NCBI GenBank assembly: GCA_020747065.1
Contig: JAGMVK010000008.1
Coordinates: forward strand, 744,001 to 808,000
Length of the DNA: 64,000 nt
Direction of reading: 5' to 3'
Origin: Cadophora sp. MPI-SDFR-AT-0126
Lineage: Eukaryota; Ascomycota; Leotiomycetes; Helotiales; Ploettnerulaceae
Positions 11,816-23,789 of this stretch are shown here, piece by piece. The notes under the pieces were generated by a model. It was given only the letters and a program-made list of their open reading frames with translations, did no database searches and was not told the DNA's origin. The position numbers and the translations under genes were made by a program. Each line of letters opens with the position of its first letter. Position 1 is the stretch's first letter.

Positions 11816-12324
11816 ACGTAGCCAGCGTATGTGTGACTACTCGAAGGTTTCCTTTGTTATTGTATAGCATTCTGGGATGGGGCATGCATGGATGAATGGA
11901 CGGGACAAATCATAGAGAAAGAACCCCGCTAGAATTGCTGAACTTCTTTTGGATCAGCATTGTAAAAGATTCAATAAAAAAATATCCAACTCAGTGAAGG
12001 ATTTGACGTAGCAAACCATGGATGTTAGTTGTTCTTACTGAACCTTCAACTGAGTCAGCCGAGAGCTATCGGCTCGTTGGGTTCGCCAAGCGCGGGCAGG
12101 CTGCAAGGCGTGGACCACCTCAATGACGACGGGTCTAGCTCTGTAAGCTCCCGGCCATTCAACCACAGCTTCTTGTTTACTCTGAAAGGCATTTCAAACC
12201 ATGACATACAAGCGATCATAAATTCAATACAGAAAAGCCCTCTCTCCATTCCAAATAAACAACTATACCCATTGAATCCAACTCGCGCCCAAAATCCCAA
12301 CTGCCCCGCGCAGCCGCTGACCAG
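11816..12324. other. Intergenic, no gene seen
   Basis: This holds the 3' UTR of the LETM1-like gene (AATAAA near 11973) and the promoter or leader of the SNX4 gene. An ORF at 12029-12511 overlaps the SNX4 start in another frame and is not called. Confidence 0.5.
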
Positions 12325-13790
12325 ATGGAGAACGACGACTTTGCCAACATCTCCTGGCAGAACGACCCAGCCGGCCATGGCAGGAGATCAGGAGTCGCCA
12401 GTCCGGGAGGAGACGGTGAAGATGATGGGTCAGGAAATGCAAATGGCAAAAGACGCGGCAGTGCTGGACCCCTGGGGCGACATGCGGATGCGTTGGATCT
12501 CGCGGGCGTAGGAGAAGGAGTCTTGGAGTGCACCGTCACGCAACCTATCAAGGAGAACGACGGTACAAAAGATGCATACGTCTCATACCTTGTTACTACG
12601 AACGTCAGTATAGACGGATGTGTTGCGGCTCCTGCTCAAGCTGACCCTGCCAGACTACCTTCCCCTCTTTCCAAAAGCCGACGACGACTGTCCGCAGACG
12701 CTTCACAGATTTCGTCTTTCTGTACAAGACATTGAGTAAGGAGTATCCGGCGTGTGCGGTCCCTCCGTTACCAGATAAGCATAAGATGGAATACGTCCGG
12801 GGTGATCGTTTTGGACCAGACTTCACACAGCGCAGAGCCAATTCTCTCCATCGATTTCTTGCCCGTCTAGCACTTCACCCTGTATTACGGAGGAGTGCGC
12901 TCCTTATCATATTCCTTGAGAGTACGGACTGGAATGCTACTATGAAGTCTCGGCCCCAACGAGGTGGTTCGGCTTCAGAGCAGGGTGCTGCAGGAGTCTT
13001 CGACAACTTCACGGATACATTCATCAATGCCTTTACCAAAGTCCACAAACCAGATAAGCGCTTTATCGAGGTCAGAGAGAAATCAGACAAGCTCGACGAG
13101 GATCTCGGGCATGTGGAGAAGATCGTGGCGCGAGTAGCTCGTCGAGAAGGAGACCTAGAAACAGATTTCAAAGAACTAGCCGAGCAATTCCAAAAGCTCG
13201 TCCTGCTAGAACCCGGCGTCGAGGAATCAGTCAATCACTTCGCCCACAGCGTAGAAGATACATCCGTGGGCATGAGGCGGCTGAAAGAGCACACGGATCA
13301 GGACTATCTTGGCAGTCTCCGTGACATGCAAGCCTACAGCTCCGCAGTCAAGAACCTCCTTAAAGCGCGAGAGCAGAAACAACTCGATTTCGAACAACTA
13401 ACCGAATATCTCACCAAGAACACGTCTGACCGGGACATCCTCGCCGCCTCTCATGGCGGCAGCACCGGTGGACCAGGCGGCTTCATCCAGCGCAAGATCG
13501 AGGACGTTAGAGGCGTGGACCCCATCCAATCGAAGCGCGAGAGGCTGAGGCGTCTGGAGATCCGTATTGAGGAGTTGACGAGAGAGGTGGAGGAGGCGAA
13601 GAAGACGACGGAGGCGTTTGATGAGGAGGTTGTGAGGGAGGTGCAGGATTTCGAGCGCATCAAGAGGATTGAGTTTAAGACCCAGTTTGGCGGGCTGGCG
13701 GATGCACATGTGGAGTTCTATGGGGAGACGATCGAGATTTGGAGCAGGTATATTCGGGAGATGGAGGCGCTTGGGGCTCCTATTGCTTGA
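12325..13790 (+). CDS. SNX4: Sorting nexin-4 / Atg24-like PX-BAR protein
   Basis: Exons 12325-12603 and 12654-13790 (50-nt intron with a GTCAGT donor) encode 471 residues. SNX4-type proteins bind PtdIns3P on endosomes and act in retrieval of SNAREs and in selective autophagy. An acidic, low-complexity N-terminus precedes the PX domain (about residues 70-195), in which RRRFTDFVFLYKTL supplies the basic lipid-contact motif and PPLPDKH the proline-rich loop. The remainder, from about 225 onward, is a helical BAR region with long charged helices and the conserved end IEIWSRYIREMEALG. The intron falls within the early PX domain, and splicing restores a continuous domain. Confidence 0.9.
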
Positions 13791-14773
13791 GGTTGAGCTG
13801 TGCTGTGGATAGTGTTGTGATTGTCGGGAATGAGGGAAAGGGGAAAGGGAAGGAGAGAGAAGCGTGATGATAATACCTATGCTGTTTATGATGTTCTAAA
13901 GAAGGAGAGTGAGAGGAGCCCTGTTTACCTTATTGAGGCTTTGGAATTGAATTGATTGTGGAGATGGGATGGGATGGAATGAATGATTGGCGTTTTAGAA
14001 TGGCGGCTTTTCTGGTCCGTAGGCTGGCTTGTGGAGCAATGGACTTCTATTTAATTAACGCCGTTTCGGTTCTGCACTTGATACGTCTCGTAGCACATTC
14101 CTCTTCTCGCTCAACTGGCTATAGGGGGGCGGCTATTAGAGATTGTTGTCGTAAGCTCCAAAATGGAGGGTTATAGGGGAAAGTGAAAGGGAAGGAAATG
14201 CAGGGCATGCTTTTCCGCTTGTGGTCCAACATGTGTGGCACTCCAAGCGAGGATCGAAAATGTTCCGGGTTGTAATGCCATTTGATTGCACTCCTATCGA
14301 AGCAAAGGGCAGTCATCCACCTTACTGGACTTGGTCTTCCATCTGAGAGGACTCAGCTTTTGGTCTCAATTGTGCTTCTGGTCCTTTTTATACGTGAAGA
14401 GGGAGAGATGCATACATTAGAGTCATTATACCCTAGGTATCTATTCCCAAGTGGAGATATGTTATCATTTCTTACGGCTCGTTGCAGTCTAAACAAGGTG
14501 CTAGTATCGTGGATTTACTGTAGATTTTCTGGCAATGGGGGCCAATTTGGAGGATCACTTGTTGCAAAATCATGAAAGCTTGCTTCAGACTTCCTCATCC
14601 AACATGATGGAAGTGACGAGTACCTAGCGTCGCCTTGCATGCTCCCCACTCACTCCGCATTCTTAATGTTCAAAGAATTCCTACAGTAGATACAATGATG
14701 AATTGAATCACATACCAGTAGTCAGCAACTATAGAACGAGAAAAAACCGTGATCTATCAGCCCACTCTCCTTA
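13791..14773. other. Intergenic, no gene seen
   Basis: This convergent spacer lies between SNX4 and the HET-linked pseudogene. Small ORFs on both strands have no recognisable features. Confidence 0.5.
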
Positions 14774-15240
14774 TTAAAGCTTCCCCAAATCTGTCAACTT
14801 CTTCACAACAGACTCTATCAGCCTCACTCCACTATCTAAAGCCTGAATTCCGTACCTTTCACAGATAACCTGCATATTACCCCTCTTCCAGTACCCCTTG
14901 GCATACACCACCACGAACTTCTTGCTGTTCGCAGATAATCCCAACTTCAGCAACGTAATCGGAGGCTTTGAGTTCGCCCCGAAACGAATTGCCATTACGT
15001 CTGCTTTCTCCAGCCTATCTAGTTCCCAGTTCACTTGCTCTGTAAACGGAGCGAAGGAGTGTGTCTCGCGCCAAGAAGAGTCCCAGTCCGAACGATAAGG
15101 GTTCAGATTGTGATGGGCAAGTAAGCAAGTGAGGTTGAGAGTGAGACTTGCCATGTTCCAGGCGGTTGATCGATGATGCTGGAAAGAAAGTCCGTTGGAC
15201 CGTTTTGGGTATAGGGGTTGTCTGCAAAGATCAAGCGGTG
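14774..15240 (-). pseudogene. Nucleoside 2-deoxyribosyltransferase-like pseudogene
   Basis: The last 126 codons (15154-14774) resemble the C-terminal part of fungal nucleoside 2-deoxyribosyltransferase-like proteins: NPYRSDWDSSWRE, EQVNWELDRLEKADV, the ITLLKLGL helix and the WKRGNMQVICERYG block. The expected N-terminal portion (with DQPPGTWQ) is present just upstream but in a different frame, ending at a stop only a base away from where the second frame takes over. No intron can fit between them, so a one-base loss is the simplest reading. No start codon is visible for the first part, whose open frame runs into the 3' end of the HET gene. A sequencing error is possible but would still leave the 5' end unexplained. 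Confidence 0.65.
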
Positions 15241-15242
15241 TT

Positions 15243-17677
15243 CTAAATGCAGGATAGTCTTATGAGGGGTTGGGATTCCTTGCCCCAGCCAATTTGGAGG
15301 TTAAACACAGTAGGATTTAGGGATGTTGGGCGACCGATCCTGATTGAAGCCTCGATTGTTGACCCATTGGATAAATTTTTTGATGACCTGTCTGTTTGCT
15401 TGGAGAGCCACTCAATCTTGTCAAATTTCTCCCGGATGGCCTTCGATTGCTCCATACCGCAACTTGTAGACCATTCCAGGTCTTCCAAAGAAATGACAGA
15501 GCACCATGGTAAATGATCATGAAATCCGACGACAGCGATAAATTGGTCCTCGTCCTTAAACTTGATAGCTGCCAATATGCAAGTCTCCCTATTATATGAA
15601 TATAGCAGCTCACTTAGACCTGGGTTGTACTTCACATCCAAATAGGAATCGCCAAGCGCGAGGGGTGGAAGACTCAATAGCTGGGCTTCAGACCCTTGTG
15701 GATGATGCACAAGGATCACTCCGGACCTTGCCTTGTCGACCTCATCATTTTCGTCCACGCTCGTCGTCCCGAATGGCAATACATATATGCGTTTCCGTGT
15801 GAACAAGTGGCTCTCCGATTTTGGTAAAACCTCCAGTCTGCTTGGAGATACTCTCACAAAAGTTTGGGGTCTAGAGGGCATACTCTGCAGCCAAATACAC
15901 AAGATGGCGTCTGCTCCCAAATAGATATTATGTTTGGAAGAACCTACCCATGCCATGTATTTATCGTCCTTTGGGCCTGAGAGCTCTCGTCGAATCGGCA
16001 AGTCGATTAATAGGCCTCTACTAGTTAGCGTAGGAGGATGCTCGGGTTCATGTTCTACGCCGTGGGTCCTGGAAGTGACACTTGCGCCACCTATGAATTC
16101 GTCGGGGGAGTGGGCTAAGAGCCCACGATGGTTACTACTCATAAAGGAAGATTTCCAAGCGAAAATAGTATAGTCTTCGGAATTCTTCATGATCTCTTCT
16201 TGCAATCGTGTGAACGCACGACTTCCCTCCCCGTAGAGCATGGGCATGAAAACATTGAACAAGCCCATTAAGCTGTACGCAGCATCCTCAATGCGTGTAG
16301 TTGACCTCGACGAAGCCCATGACATTCGTTCTGCAATAGTTCTTTCCGTGGGGTCAGTCCCACGCAAGATGGCACGATCAATGCCAGTGACTTCAGAGAT
16401 GTGCTGACAGAGACTCAATTTGGTTCCGATCTCGTTCCATTCCTTGTCGTATAATTCGACAAAAGTAGGCGCAATAAGTTCCTCTGTAAGAAGTATCAGT
16501 ACCGACGCTTCCTGCTGCTTGCTCGACCTGCAAGACAGAAGTACTCACGCAAAGTCCAACCCCTCGTAAACCATCTGCATTCCCAGAGATTGGGGCCCTT
16601 AGACGACACCGGGCAGTCTTCTAGGTAAACGTAACAAATCTGGGCGTTTTTGTACCATCTATACATGGAACAGATTGCCTCTTGAAGTTCGGCGCTGCTG
16701 GATTTGTTGATGCAGCAAGTGTCGATCCACATGTAATCGAATCCGTGACTAGCGGCTAATTGACAGCTTTTCCTGACCTTTCGGTACAATGTTTTGCTCT
16801 CTGCTTTGCCATTGCACACATCTGAGAACGACACTTCGTCGTCTGGTGGACCCCAAGTATGAGAAAGTATAGCATATTCAGGGCTGTCAGTAGCAGCAAA
16901 GCTCTTGATCTCAAGAGGATCCGATTTCGTGACTAGCAAACGCATGCCAGTTCTCGCCGTATCAAGAACCGACGCGTAATGAGTCTTGCTGATTTCCTCC
17001 TGAAGGCGTCGAAATGCACGGCTTCCTTCGCCGTACAAAACAGGCATCTTGATGTCGAACAGCCCCATCATGGAGTACGCGTCGTCTTCCACTCTTGTGG
17101 TCATACGATTTGAAGTCCAAGCCATTCTCTCTGACACGTGGCATTGTTTGGGTTTCTTTTCGCCAGTCAGTACCGCTGACTGAATACCAGTGATCTCTGA
17201 GAGGACGCTGTGCAAGCTACTTCTTGTTCCAATCCGGATCCAATCATGGGCGAAGAACACAACTGAGCAAGGCGCCACCAGCTCCTGTAAAGTCCATTTC
17301 CGGGTGAACCATCTGCAGTGTCGTAGCGTTGGCACAATTTGATCCTCAAGACTAGAAACATCTGAAAGATAAGCATAACAGATAGTCGCGTCTTCAAACC
17401 ACATGTACATTGAATTTATCGCACCGAAAAGCTCTTCGCTATTCGACCTATCGATGCAGCAGGTATCAGCCCAAACCCACTCAATTCCATCCAGTTGGGC
17501 TTTGGCACAGCAATTCTTGATCTTCTCGAAACCTTGTCTCGTATAGACAGATGGGTCTTGAAGGTCTTGAAAAGACACCTCTTCTGCTTGCCAAGTGTGA
17601 GATAAAATGGCATAGTGCGGAATGGCAGGCTCATTGAACTCAGTGAGCTGATAGTTTGTTGAATTTAATAACCGCAT
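15243..17677 (-). CDS. Tandem (fused) HET-domain protein
   Basis: Exons 17677-16549 and 16483-15243 (65-nt intron) join into 789 residues. HET domains trigger cell death after fusion of incompatible hyphae. Two full units are present. Unit 1 starts at residue 1 (MRLLNSTNYQL) and unit 2 at about residue 245 (MRLLVTKSDPL). Each holds the HET signature blocks: YAILSHTW, a D/S-TCCI motif (ADTCCIDRS; IDTCCINKS), CRWFTRxWTLQEL, ERMxWxSxRxTTRxEDxAYSxMGLF and MLYGEGSRAFxRLQEEI. The intron lies inside unit 2 and splicing restores WTLQELIAP. Only unit 2 has the long C-terminal region (about residues 490-789). The junction has no linker domain, so the gene looks like a fusion of two neighbouring HET genes. 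Confidence 0.85.
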
Positions 17678-18402
17678 TGTCGGACTTGGAATGCACGGCT
17701 TCGAGATACTTCACAAAACAGGCTGGCTGAGGGGGGCGGGGAGGAGGGGAGGTTGGTTTTGTAGTCAAGAGAAGCAAGATTTCAAATAGACTTAATCGAT
17801 ACTTTGTGTAGCATAGTGTCAAGCCTGAACGGCTGGCCATTGATGGTCACTGCCGTTCACCGCCGTTCACCACACCGAGTACATTGACCAATCCTGCAGA
17901 TATAATACTCGATTCTCATGGTCCGTGCCCAAGCCACACACGGCACTTCCGCGAAACTAGTCCATTATTGCTCTGATGGACTATCTCCCTCTAATTGAGA
18001 GTCAAAAATGATATTGATAAGTATTCAAAAGTGAAACAATCTTCAACTTTTACTGTGTGAGATGCGGGGGGTGGGAGAAGTGTTGCCAGCACGGCCAGCT
18101 TCCAGATACCAAGTAAATGGGACGATAGAACGCAAGAATTAGATGACGTGGTCTGCGCTTTAATCCTCTTGGGCCGATTTTGGAACTTTGACAATTCAAT
18201 CGGATGGGTTGTTTGTTGTTGAACGTTGATGTATGTGTCTCGGCCTAAGCGAGTAGCTTAGCTCTGTCTGTTGATGAAAATCGGCATCCTTTTGTTACCA
18301 ACTTATATACTGTTGTCATTCCATATGTATGGGCCGAATCAAATAATTAATTCTGAAAAGTGGCTCCATCGCAGAGGCGCAATGCTCTTGAATTACCCCC
18401 CC

Positions 18403-18435
<33 letters not shown>

Positions 18436-21140
18436 CATGTCTTCAAGTGGTGACTGTTTTCTTTTGAGATGAAACATCTTGAGAAGGGAAGAGCTCCTTA
18501 ATTTGGATCCACATAGATTTGCGAAGTTGGCCATGATCAAGATATTTTCTGAGCATTTTATACCTGCAATATCCGACTGACTGTCACCATAAACGAGAAT
18601 ATTCCAGCCTGTGACATTGTCTCACAAACAATTTCCCATTTTCCAAACCGTCCAGAAGATGGTTAAAAGCCTCTCCTTGGAATCGCTCGTCAGGAACTTT
18701 GATTGTGCATACAGTGTGTACCCACCAACGCTATCAGTCCTGGGATCGGCTGGATTCTAGCTGGTTTTCACTGGATAAGATGATGTTATGAAGAGACGCT
18801 CAATTTTTATAGAGAAAGGACGAGTGAATTTATTTGAGATGTACGGTCTCAATGTTCTCCGTGGCTTTGGGGATTATTGTTGTCATCCTTCAAAGTATTG
18901 TCAACAAACAACACTTCCGTTAACCTCATCACCTCCTCGAATCCCAAACTTACGGCCCAAACAATCCAAAAACAGACTTGCGTCTCAATGTCAGTCTACA
19001 AATAGCCGTAGCATATCTTTTATTCTATGCCTTGCTGATTATCAAAGTATTTTAGAGCAGACACAATGCCAGGGGTTTATGCACGAAAAAAAAATTTCGT
19101 TCTGAGTGATCATACTTGTACCTGTCAAGGGTTTGTATGTATAGACAGATATTTGTATGATTAGAGATCATGGTTTTTGATTAGATTCACTTTGATGGGA
19201 ATAGGATGGGTAGTTGGGAAGCTCATACGAGGGCATTGTGTTATCTTGTCAATTACTAGTGGGCGAGGAGGTGAATCAATCTCAAGTGACGTGATTCGTG
19301 AGACAGTATGAAGGTTTGCAAATACTAAAAAGTTAGAAGTCTGCGCAAATCTTCAACACTCTGCCATTGGGTATAACTAGAAAGAAAAATGATGGTTGTT
19401 CAGCACTGTGTTTGGAGATATCCGGAAAGATTCACTACAAGGTGGAACGTTTTCCTGAGAGTTTACTCGGAACTTTTGGAATATGAATGAAGAAGCAAAT
19501 TGATGAAGAGTGTTCTCAATGATGGAAAGAAATTTCCGCTTAGTTATCATTCAGCCTGGTGCCTATCGCTTGATTTTTAAGCAAGTGTACCAATTGTCGT
19601 TGCCTTCTGCATTATTGTCGTCAATAGAGTGCATAATGTTGTTTACTTCCCCGCTGAAAGTGCATTGATGACGCGAGATTCTGGTAAACAACATGCGCTC
19701 CACTCCTCAGCAAGATAATATTGAAGTCAACCGACCGTCACGTACCACTGAATAGGAAGATATCAATATACAAATCATCAGCATGACCTCTTCTGACATG
19801 GCTTGGCTTGCCATTGTCGAGAAACCATGCTGGATGTTGATACGCCGATACACGTATTCCACAGGACAGTTCACTCGCTCAGCGGGATTGGAGATGATCT
19901 GGTCAATACGCCCCGGAAATTTCCTCTTAATGGCGTAGATACCTAATTTATTTGGGTTGATGGAGCGTACTCAACACAATTTAGGTGAAATGTCTGGTAA
20001 GCGCGCTACGATGTGTGTCTTCCTAGACTGCATGAGCAAGGACACTTTGAAGTAGATCCTCAAGCATGATCTCCATCAAATCACAATCTCAAACTCAATA
20101 TTCCACAGAGACAACTTCATTCCTCTTCCTTGTGTTTGTGACTATTGCCATCCCCTAAAACTCGTCAGCTTCCTTCCCCCCCCTGTGCCCACTTCCTTGC
20201 CAATCATCCACGAACTCCAAACCATCACATCCTTTTTCAAAAAAGTGCTTCCCATAGGAAAAGAGAATTGTTGGTTCCCAGAGATTACACATGAGCACTT
20301 GAAATGCGATTGCACAAGGCGGAAAGCCTCTCTGGTTGTTGGACACAGGTACATTCGGACCCTCGCGCAATGTCCTGCCTTTGCTAAGATAGCTAGAGGG
20401 GGAGAAAACACTTAATTTATATACATGGTCGTGGCTGCTGACAGACTGTGAGCGACTCACTCTCTCATATACAATTGGTCCACGAGAATTGTGATATTCA
20501 TGGTAGATTTTTGCTGTCGAGATGGGTTGTACTGCCAATTTCGATATTCACCTCCTTGTTCGTTCTCCTCAGTAACTTGCTGGCGAAACACGAAATGGCT
20601 GGTTCTACAAGTCCCTAGCTTCTATTAGAGATCACAGGTCGCTGAGATTCACAACATTTTGAGACGTTCTGACTGATTTGAACAATCAGGATCTTCGAAG
20701 AGAGCATCTAAATTCCTTGTGTGCCTCGTCAGTTATGCCGATTGTCCTTGATAGAGAAAGACCAATCGGTTGCCAGTGGCTCTTTTTTATAAGCTCGTTT
20801 AGCAGATAAGGGTAGGGCGGGGGATGAAGAAAGGGAACGATAATTCTGCATCCACTTTCAACGGATAGCTGGATGGAGGCTGGATAGTGAGTTTACTTTA
20901 TTGCATTCGGTCTGTTGGGGAGTTTTCACTAATATGTCTACCAGAAAGGGTAAGAAAACGAGTATGAGGGTTTGATGGTTTGATACAGGGAAACGATTTG
21001 ATTTCCAAAAGCGCCACCAAGAACGCCTATTATGATTTGATCCCCAGGCCAATCCAATTCAATGACCTACGGTACGCCAGTGTCAAAACCTATCTATCTA
21101 TTCAGACACGCATGCAAAGTGCAACCTCTCTCAGGCTCCT
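17678..21140. other. Gene-poor 3.4-kb stretch next to the HET gene
   Basis: This lies between the HET gene start and the 3' end of the kexin gene. I find no ORF with a recognisable domain. The longest candidates (18788-19105 plus; 20155-20538 minus, 127 codons) are uncharacterised and not convincing. The stretch contains a long poly-C run at 18396-18433 and AT-rich segments. It may hold a promoter, decayed sequence or a lineage-specific gene. Confidence 0.5.
18396..18433. repeat. Poly-C homopolymer tract
   Basis: Seven C residues, one A, then 30 consecutive C residues. Poly-G/C runs of this length are rare in fungal DNA and are prone to slippage and sequencing error, so the exact length is unreliable. 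Confidence 0.9.
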
Positions 21141-23789
21141 CTACTTATGCAATAGCCTCTCTCCGAGCTCACCCTTCTCATTTCCCCCTTCCACCGCATC
21201 GTCATCATCATCCTCATCATCCGAACCAATCACATGCCTCCCCTCATCATCACTCTCCTCATACAGCTTCTTCTCCCTCTCATCTCCGCCCTCATCACCA
21301 TCCACATACTCGCCATCACTTTCGTCCTCACTACCCGCTGCGAACGCATCGTACAGCTCGCCTGCTCGGCGCTTGTTACCTTTCTTGCCCGTCTTGCCGC
21401 TGCCGTTGAGACCTTCCGCTTCGTCTTCTTCCAGAAGATCAAATTCCCATTCGTCGCGGGGATTGTTGCGGAGACGTTTGCGCCGCGCGAGGAAGAGGTA
21501 GATGCCCAGGCCTGAACAGAAAATGAGGATCAGGGCGGCGGCGCCGTAGATCCAGATTTGAGTTCGAGGGGAGACGCCGAGGGTGGGGAAGAATGATGGG
21601 AGCCAGCTTGATGGAGAGGCTGTTGATGATGGTGTGCTGCTGCTTGTGGGAGTTGATGTGCCGGAGGAGCCAGTAGGTTTGGTTGGGCGGTCGGGGTGGT
21701 CGGTTGGGTTGGCTGGAAGCGCTGTGGAGGGTTGAGGGACGGGAGTGATAGATGTGGTGGTGCCTGCGATGGTTGTGGTCGAGATGGTGTCGGTATGGTT
21801 GTCATCGTCGTGTTCAGTGGGCATTGGGAGGAGAACTGCTTTTGCAGGGTCGATCGATTCACCCCAGAGCTTCAAATGCCAGTCGACGAAAGTTCCGTTA
21901 TTCTCGTTCATGACTGTATCCTTGACCAAAACAGTCCATGTTCCGATACCAGATTCGCCCCTGACAGATGTTAATTTTCATAAGAACGACGTTGAAAGGA
22001 AACTTACCAATGAACAACAGACATGAAAGTCCAGTCAACGTAGCCCTCTGGTGCTTCATCAAGACGACGCGTGACCGCAATGTGACTGACAAGTTTGTCG
22101 GGACTGATAAGGTCGACACTGAGATCGCCTCGTCTGGTATGGTCGATGTTCATTGTAACTGTGACATGCTCGAGACGTTCCAGGTTGGCATCTTGAAGCA
22201 TTTGAGGTGTGACCTCGAAGGAAACGGCCAGACCTTCCTGTCCTTGAGGAATAGCCTGATTGACATGGATCCAAGGTGAGTAGAAGTAAGCTTGTGGTTT
22301 GACGTTCTTCCAGGTCTTGGCAGCTTCAATAGTTGCCCAAGTGTCAATCTTTCCGTAGCCAAAAGTGTGACTGAATTTCTTGCCAATAGTGGTAGTTTGC
22401 CATTCGCCAGTTTCGAGGTCAATCGGCAAAGCGGTGTTCATGACCAGATACTGCATATCTCTCCAAGTCAAATCTGGTCGGATCGACAGTACTAGGGCAA
22501 AGATACCTGCTGCAAGAGGCGCTGCAGCTGAAGTACCACCATGGCCAGCATAGCATTGATTGGTTCCTACGTCCGTAGTATGCTGGCAAATGTTAGTAAA
22601 ACTCTTTCGCAGAACTCGGTCAACTTACGATTGCATCTCCACTTCCACTGCTGTAGGTGACAACCAATTGTGCCGAACACTTCTCTGAATAGTACGGATG
22701 AAGTCCCTTGCGATCGATGGCTCCCACAGATATACTGTAAATACTATTGGTGTATCCATCGAAATTGCAGTTGTCCTCATTTCCAGCACCATTTCCAGAT
22801 GCAAAGACGTAGATGGAACCCAGTCCATTTCGGCCGTTTTGAACCCCGTTGAGCATAGCTCTCTTGATCAATATGCCGGGCGCATCCATCGATTTTCCAT
22901 CATCCGGTGGACCCCATGAACAAGAGTAGATCTGGTTCTTCTGGAACGCGTAGTTCATGGCAATCGCTTCGTCGGCATCTGTGATAAGTTTGGACAGGAT
23001 TCGAAGTCCGGCAATCTTCGAGTTGTATGCGACTCCAACACCACAAACGTTGTTCTTAACTGCAGAAATCTCGCCAGCGCATCTTGTACCATGCCTATCG
23101 TCGGACAAGCGGGGTTTTGGCTCGGGGCCTGCGTCATTGAAATCCCAGGATCCCTCTGCGAAGTAGTTGTCTTTCAGATCATCACTATACATATCCAAAC
23201 CATCGTCCACCATTGCCACCGTGGCGTTGTGCCCTGTAATGCCCTGCAGCCATACATCCGTGACGTTAACATCATGGCCTAGCTGGACGGGGTTGAAGAG
23301 ATGCCATTGCTCCTGAAAGATAGGATCCTGGATTTCTAGAGCCTTTGCAACGTCCTTCAGCTTTGCCATCGCAGAATCGACTGGAGGAGACGACTGTCGT
23401 TCTGCTACGGGGCCAGAATATCCGGCTGGTGGAGGGGGTATAGCTGTTCGTTTCTCCATCCGAGGCTTCATCTTCTGCTTTTGTGCCAATTTGACTCCCT
23501 CGAGGACATCTGATCCACCTGTCGACCTCTTCCGCCGCTTCAGCTCTGTCATGGCTGTCCGTACTACATCCTCATCCTGCTTATGGCACGAGAAGATGTG
23601 ATGATCTGCCAGCTCTCCTAACTGGCCTTCATGCGTCAAGCCCAACCGGCTAGCAATTTGTGAGGGAGGAGTCGTGGGGTCGAGATGGAGAACATAATAA
23701 TCTTGCGCCTCGTAATTCCGAGCCTGCAGATTCGAGGCAGATGCGAGATAGCCCAGCCCGAGGAGGCCCAGCACTGAATGAAGTCGCAT
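21141..23789 (-). CDS. KEX2: Kexin-type proprotein convertase
   Basis: Exons 23789-22629, 22582-22008 and 21960-21141 (introns of 46 and 47 nt) encode 851 residues. The enzyme cleaves secretory precursors after paired basic residues in the late Golgi. A signal peptide (LLGLGYLASAS) is followed by a prodomain ending near MEKR (residues 111-114), a likely self-cleavage site. The subtilase triad is Asp195 (MVDDGLD), His233 (DRHGTRCAGE) and Ser405 (GHGGTSAAAP), the last rebuilt by splicing. A P domain follows, then a Ser/Thr/Pro-rich stalk, one membrane helix at about 714-736 and an acidic cytosolic tail. The tail has EWEFDLLEEDE and GELYDAF, which resemble aromatic Golgi-retrieval signals. Confidence 0.95.

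Noticed and set aside
14774..15154. Calling the deoxyribosyltransferase-like ORF an intact 126-residue gene
   Set aside because: It lacks the N-terminal part of the fold, which is visible upstream in another frame.
18396..18433. Poly-C as a telomere or centromere-type repeat
   Set aside because: It is a single homopolymer without the TTAGGG-type unit and lies between ordinary genes.
20155..20538. 127-codon minus-strand ORF in the gene-poor region
   Set aside because: ATG-started and open but no domain, no repeat, no splice partners; overlapping frame also open, so chance is likely.
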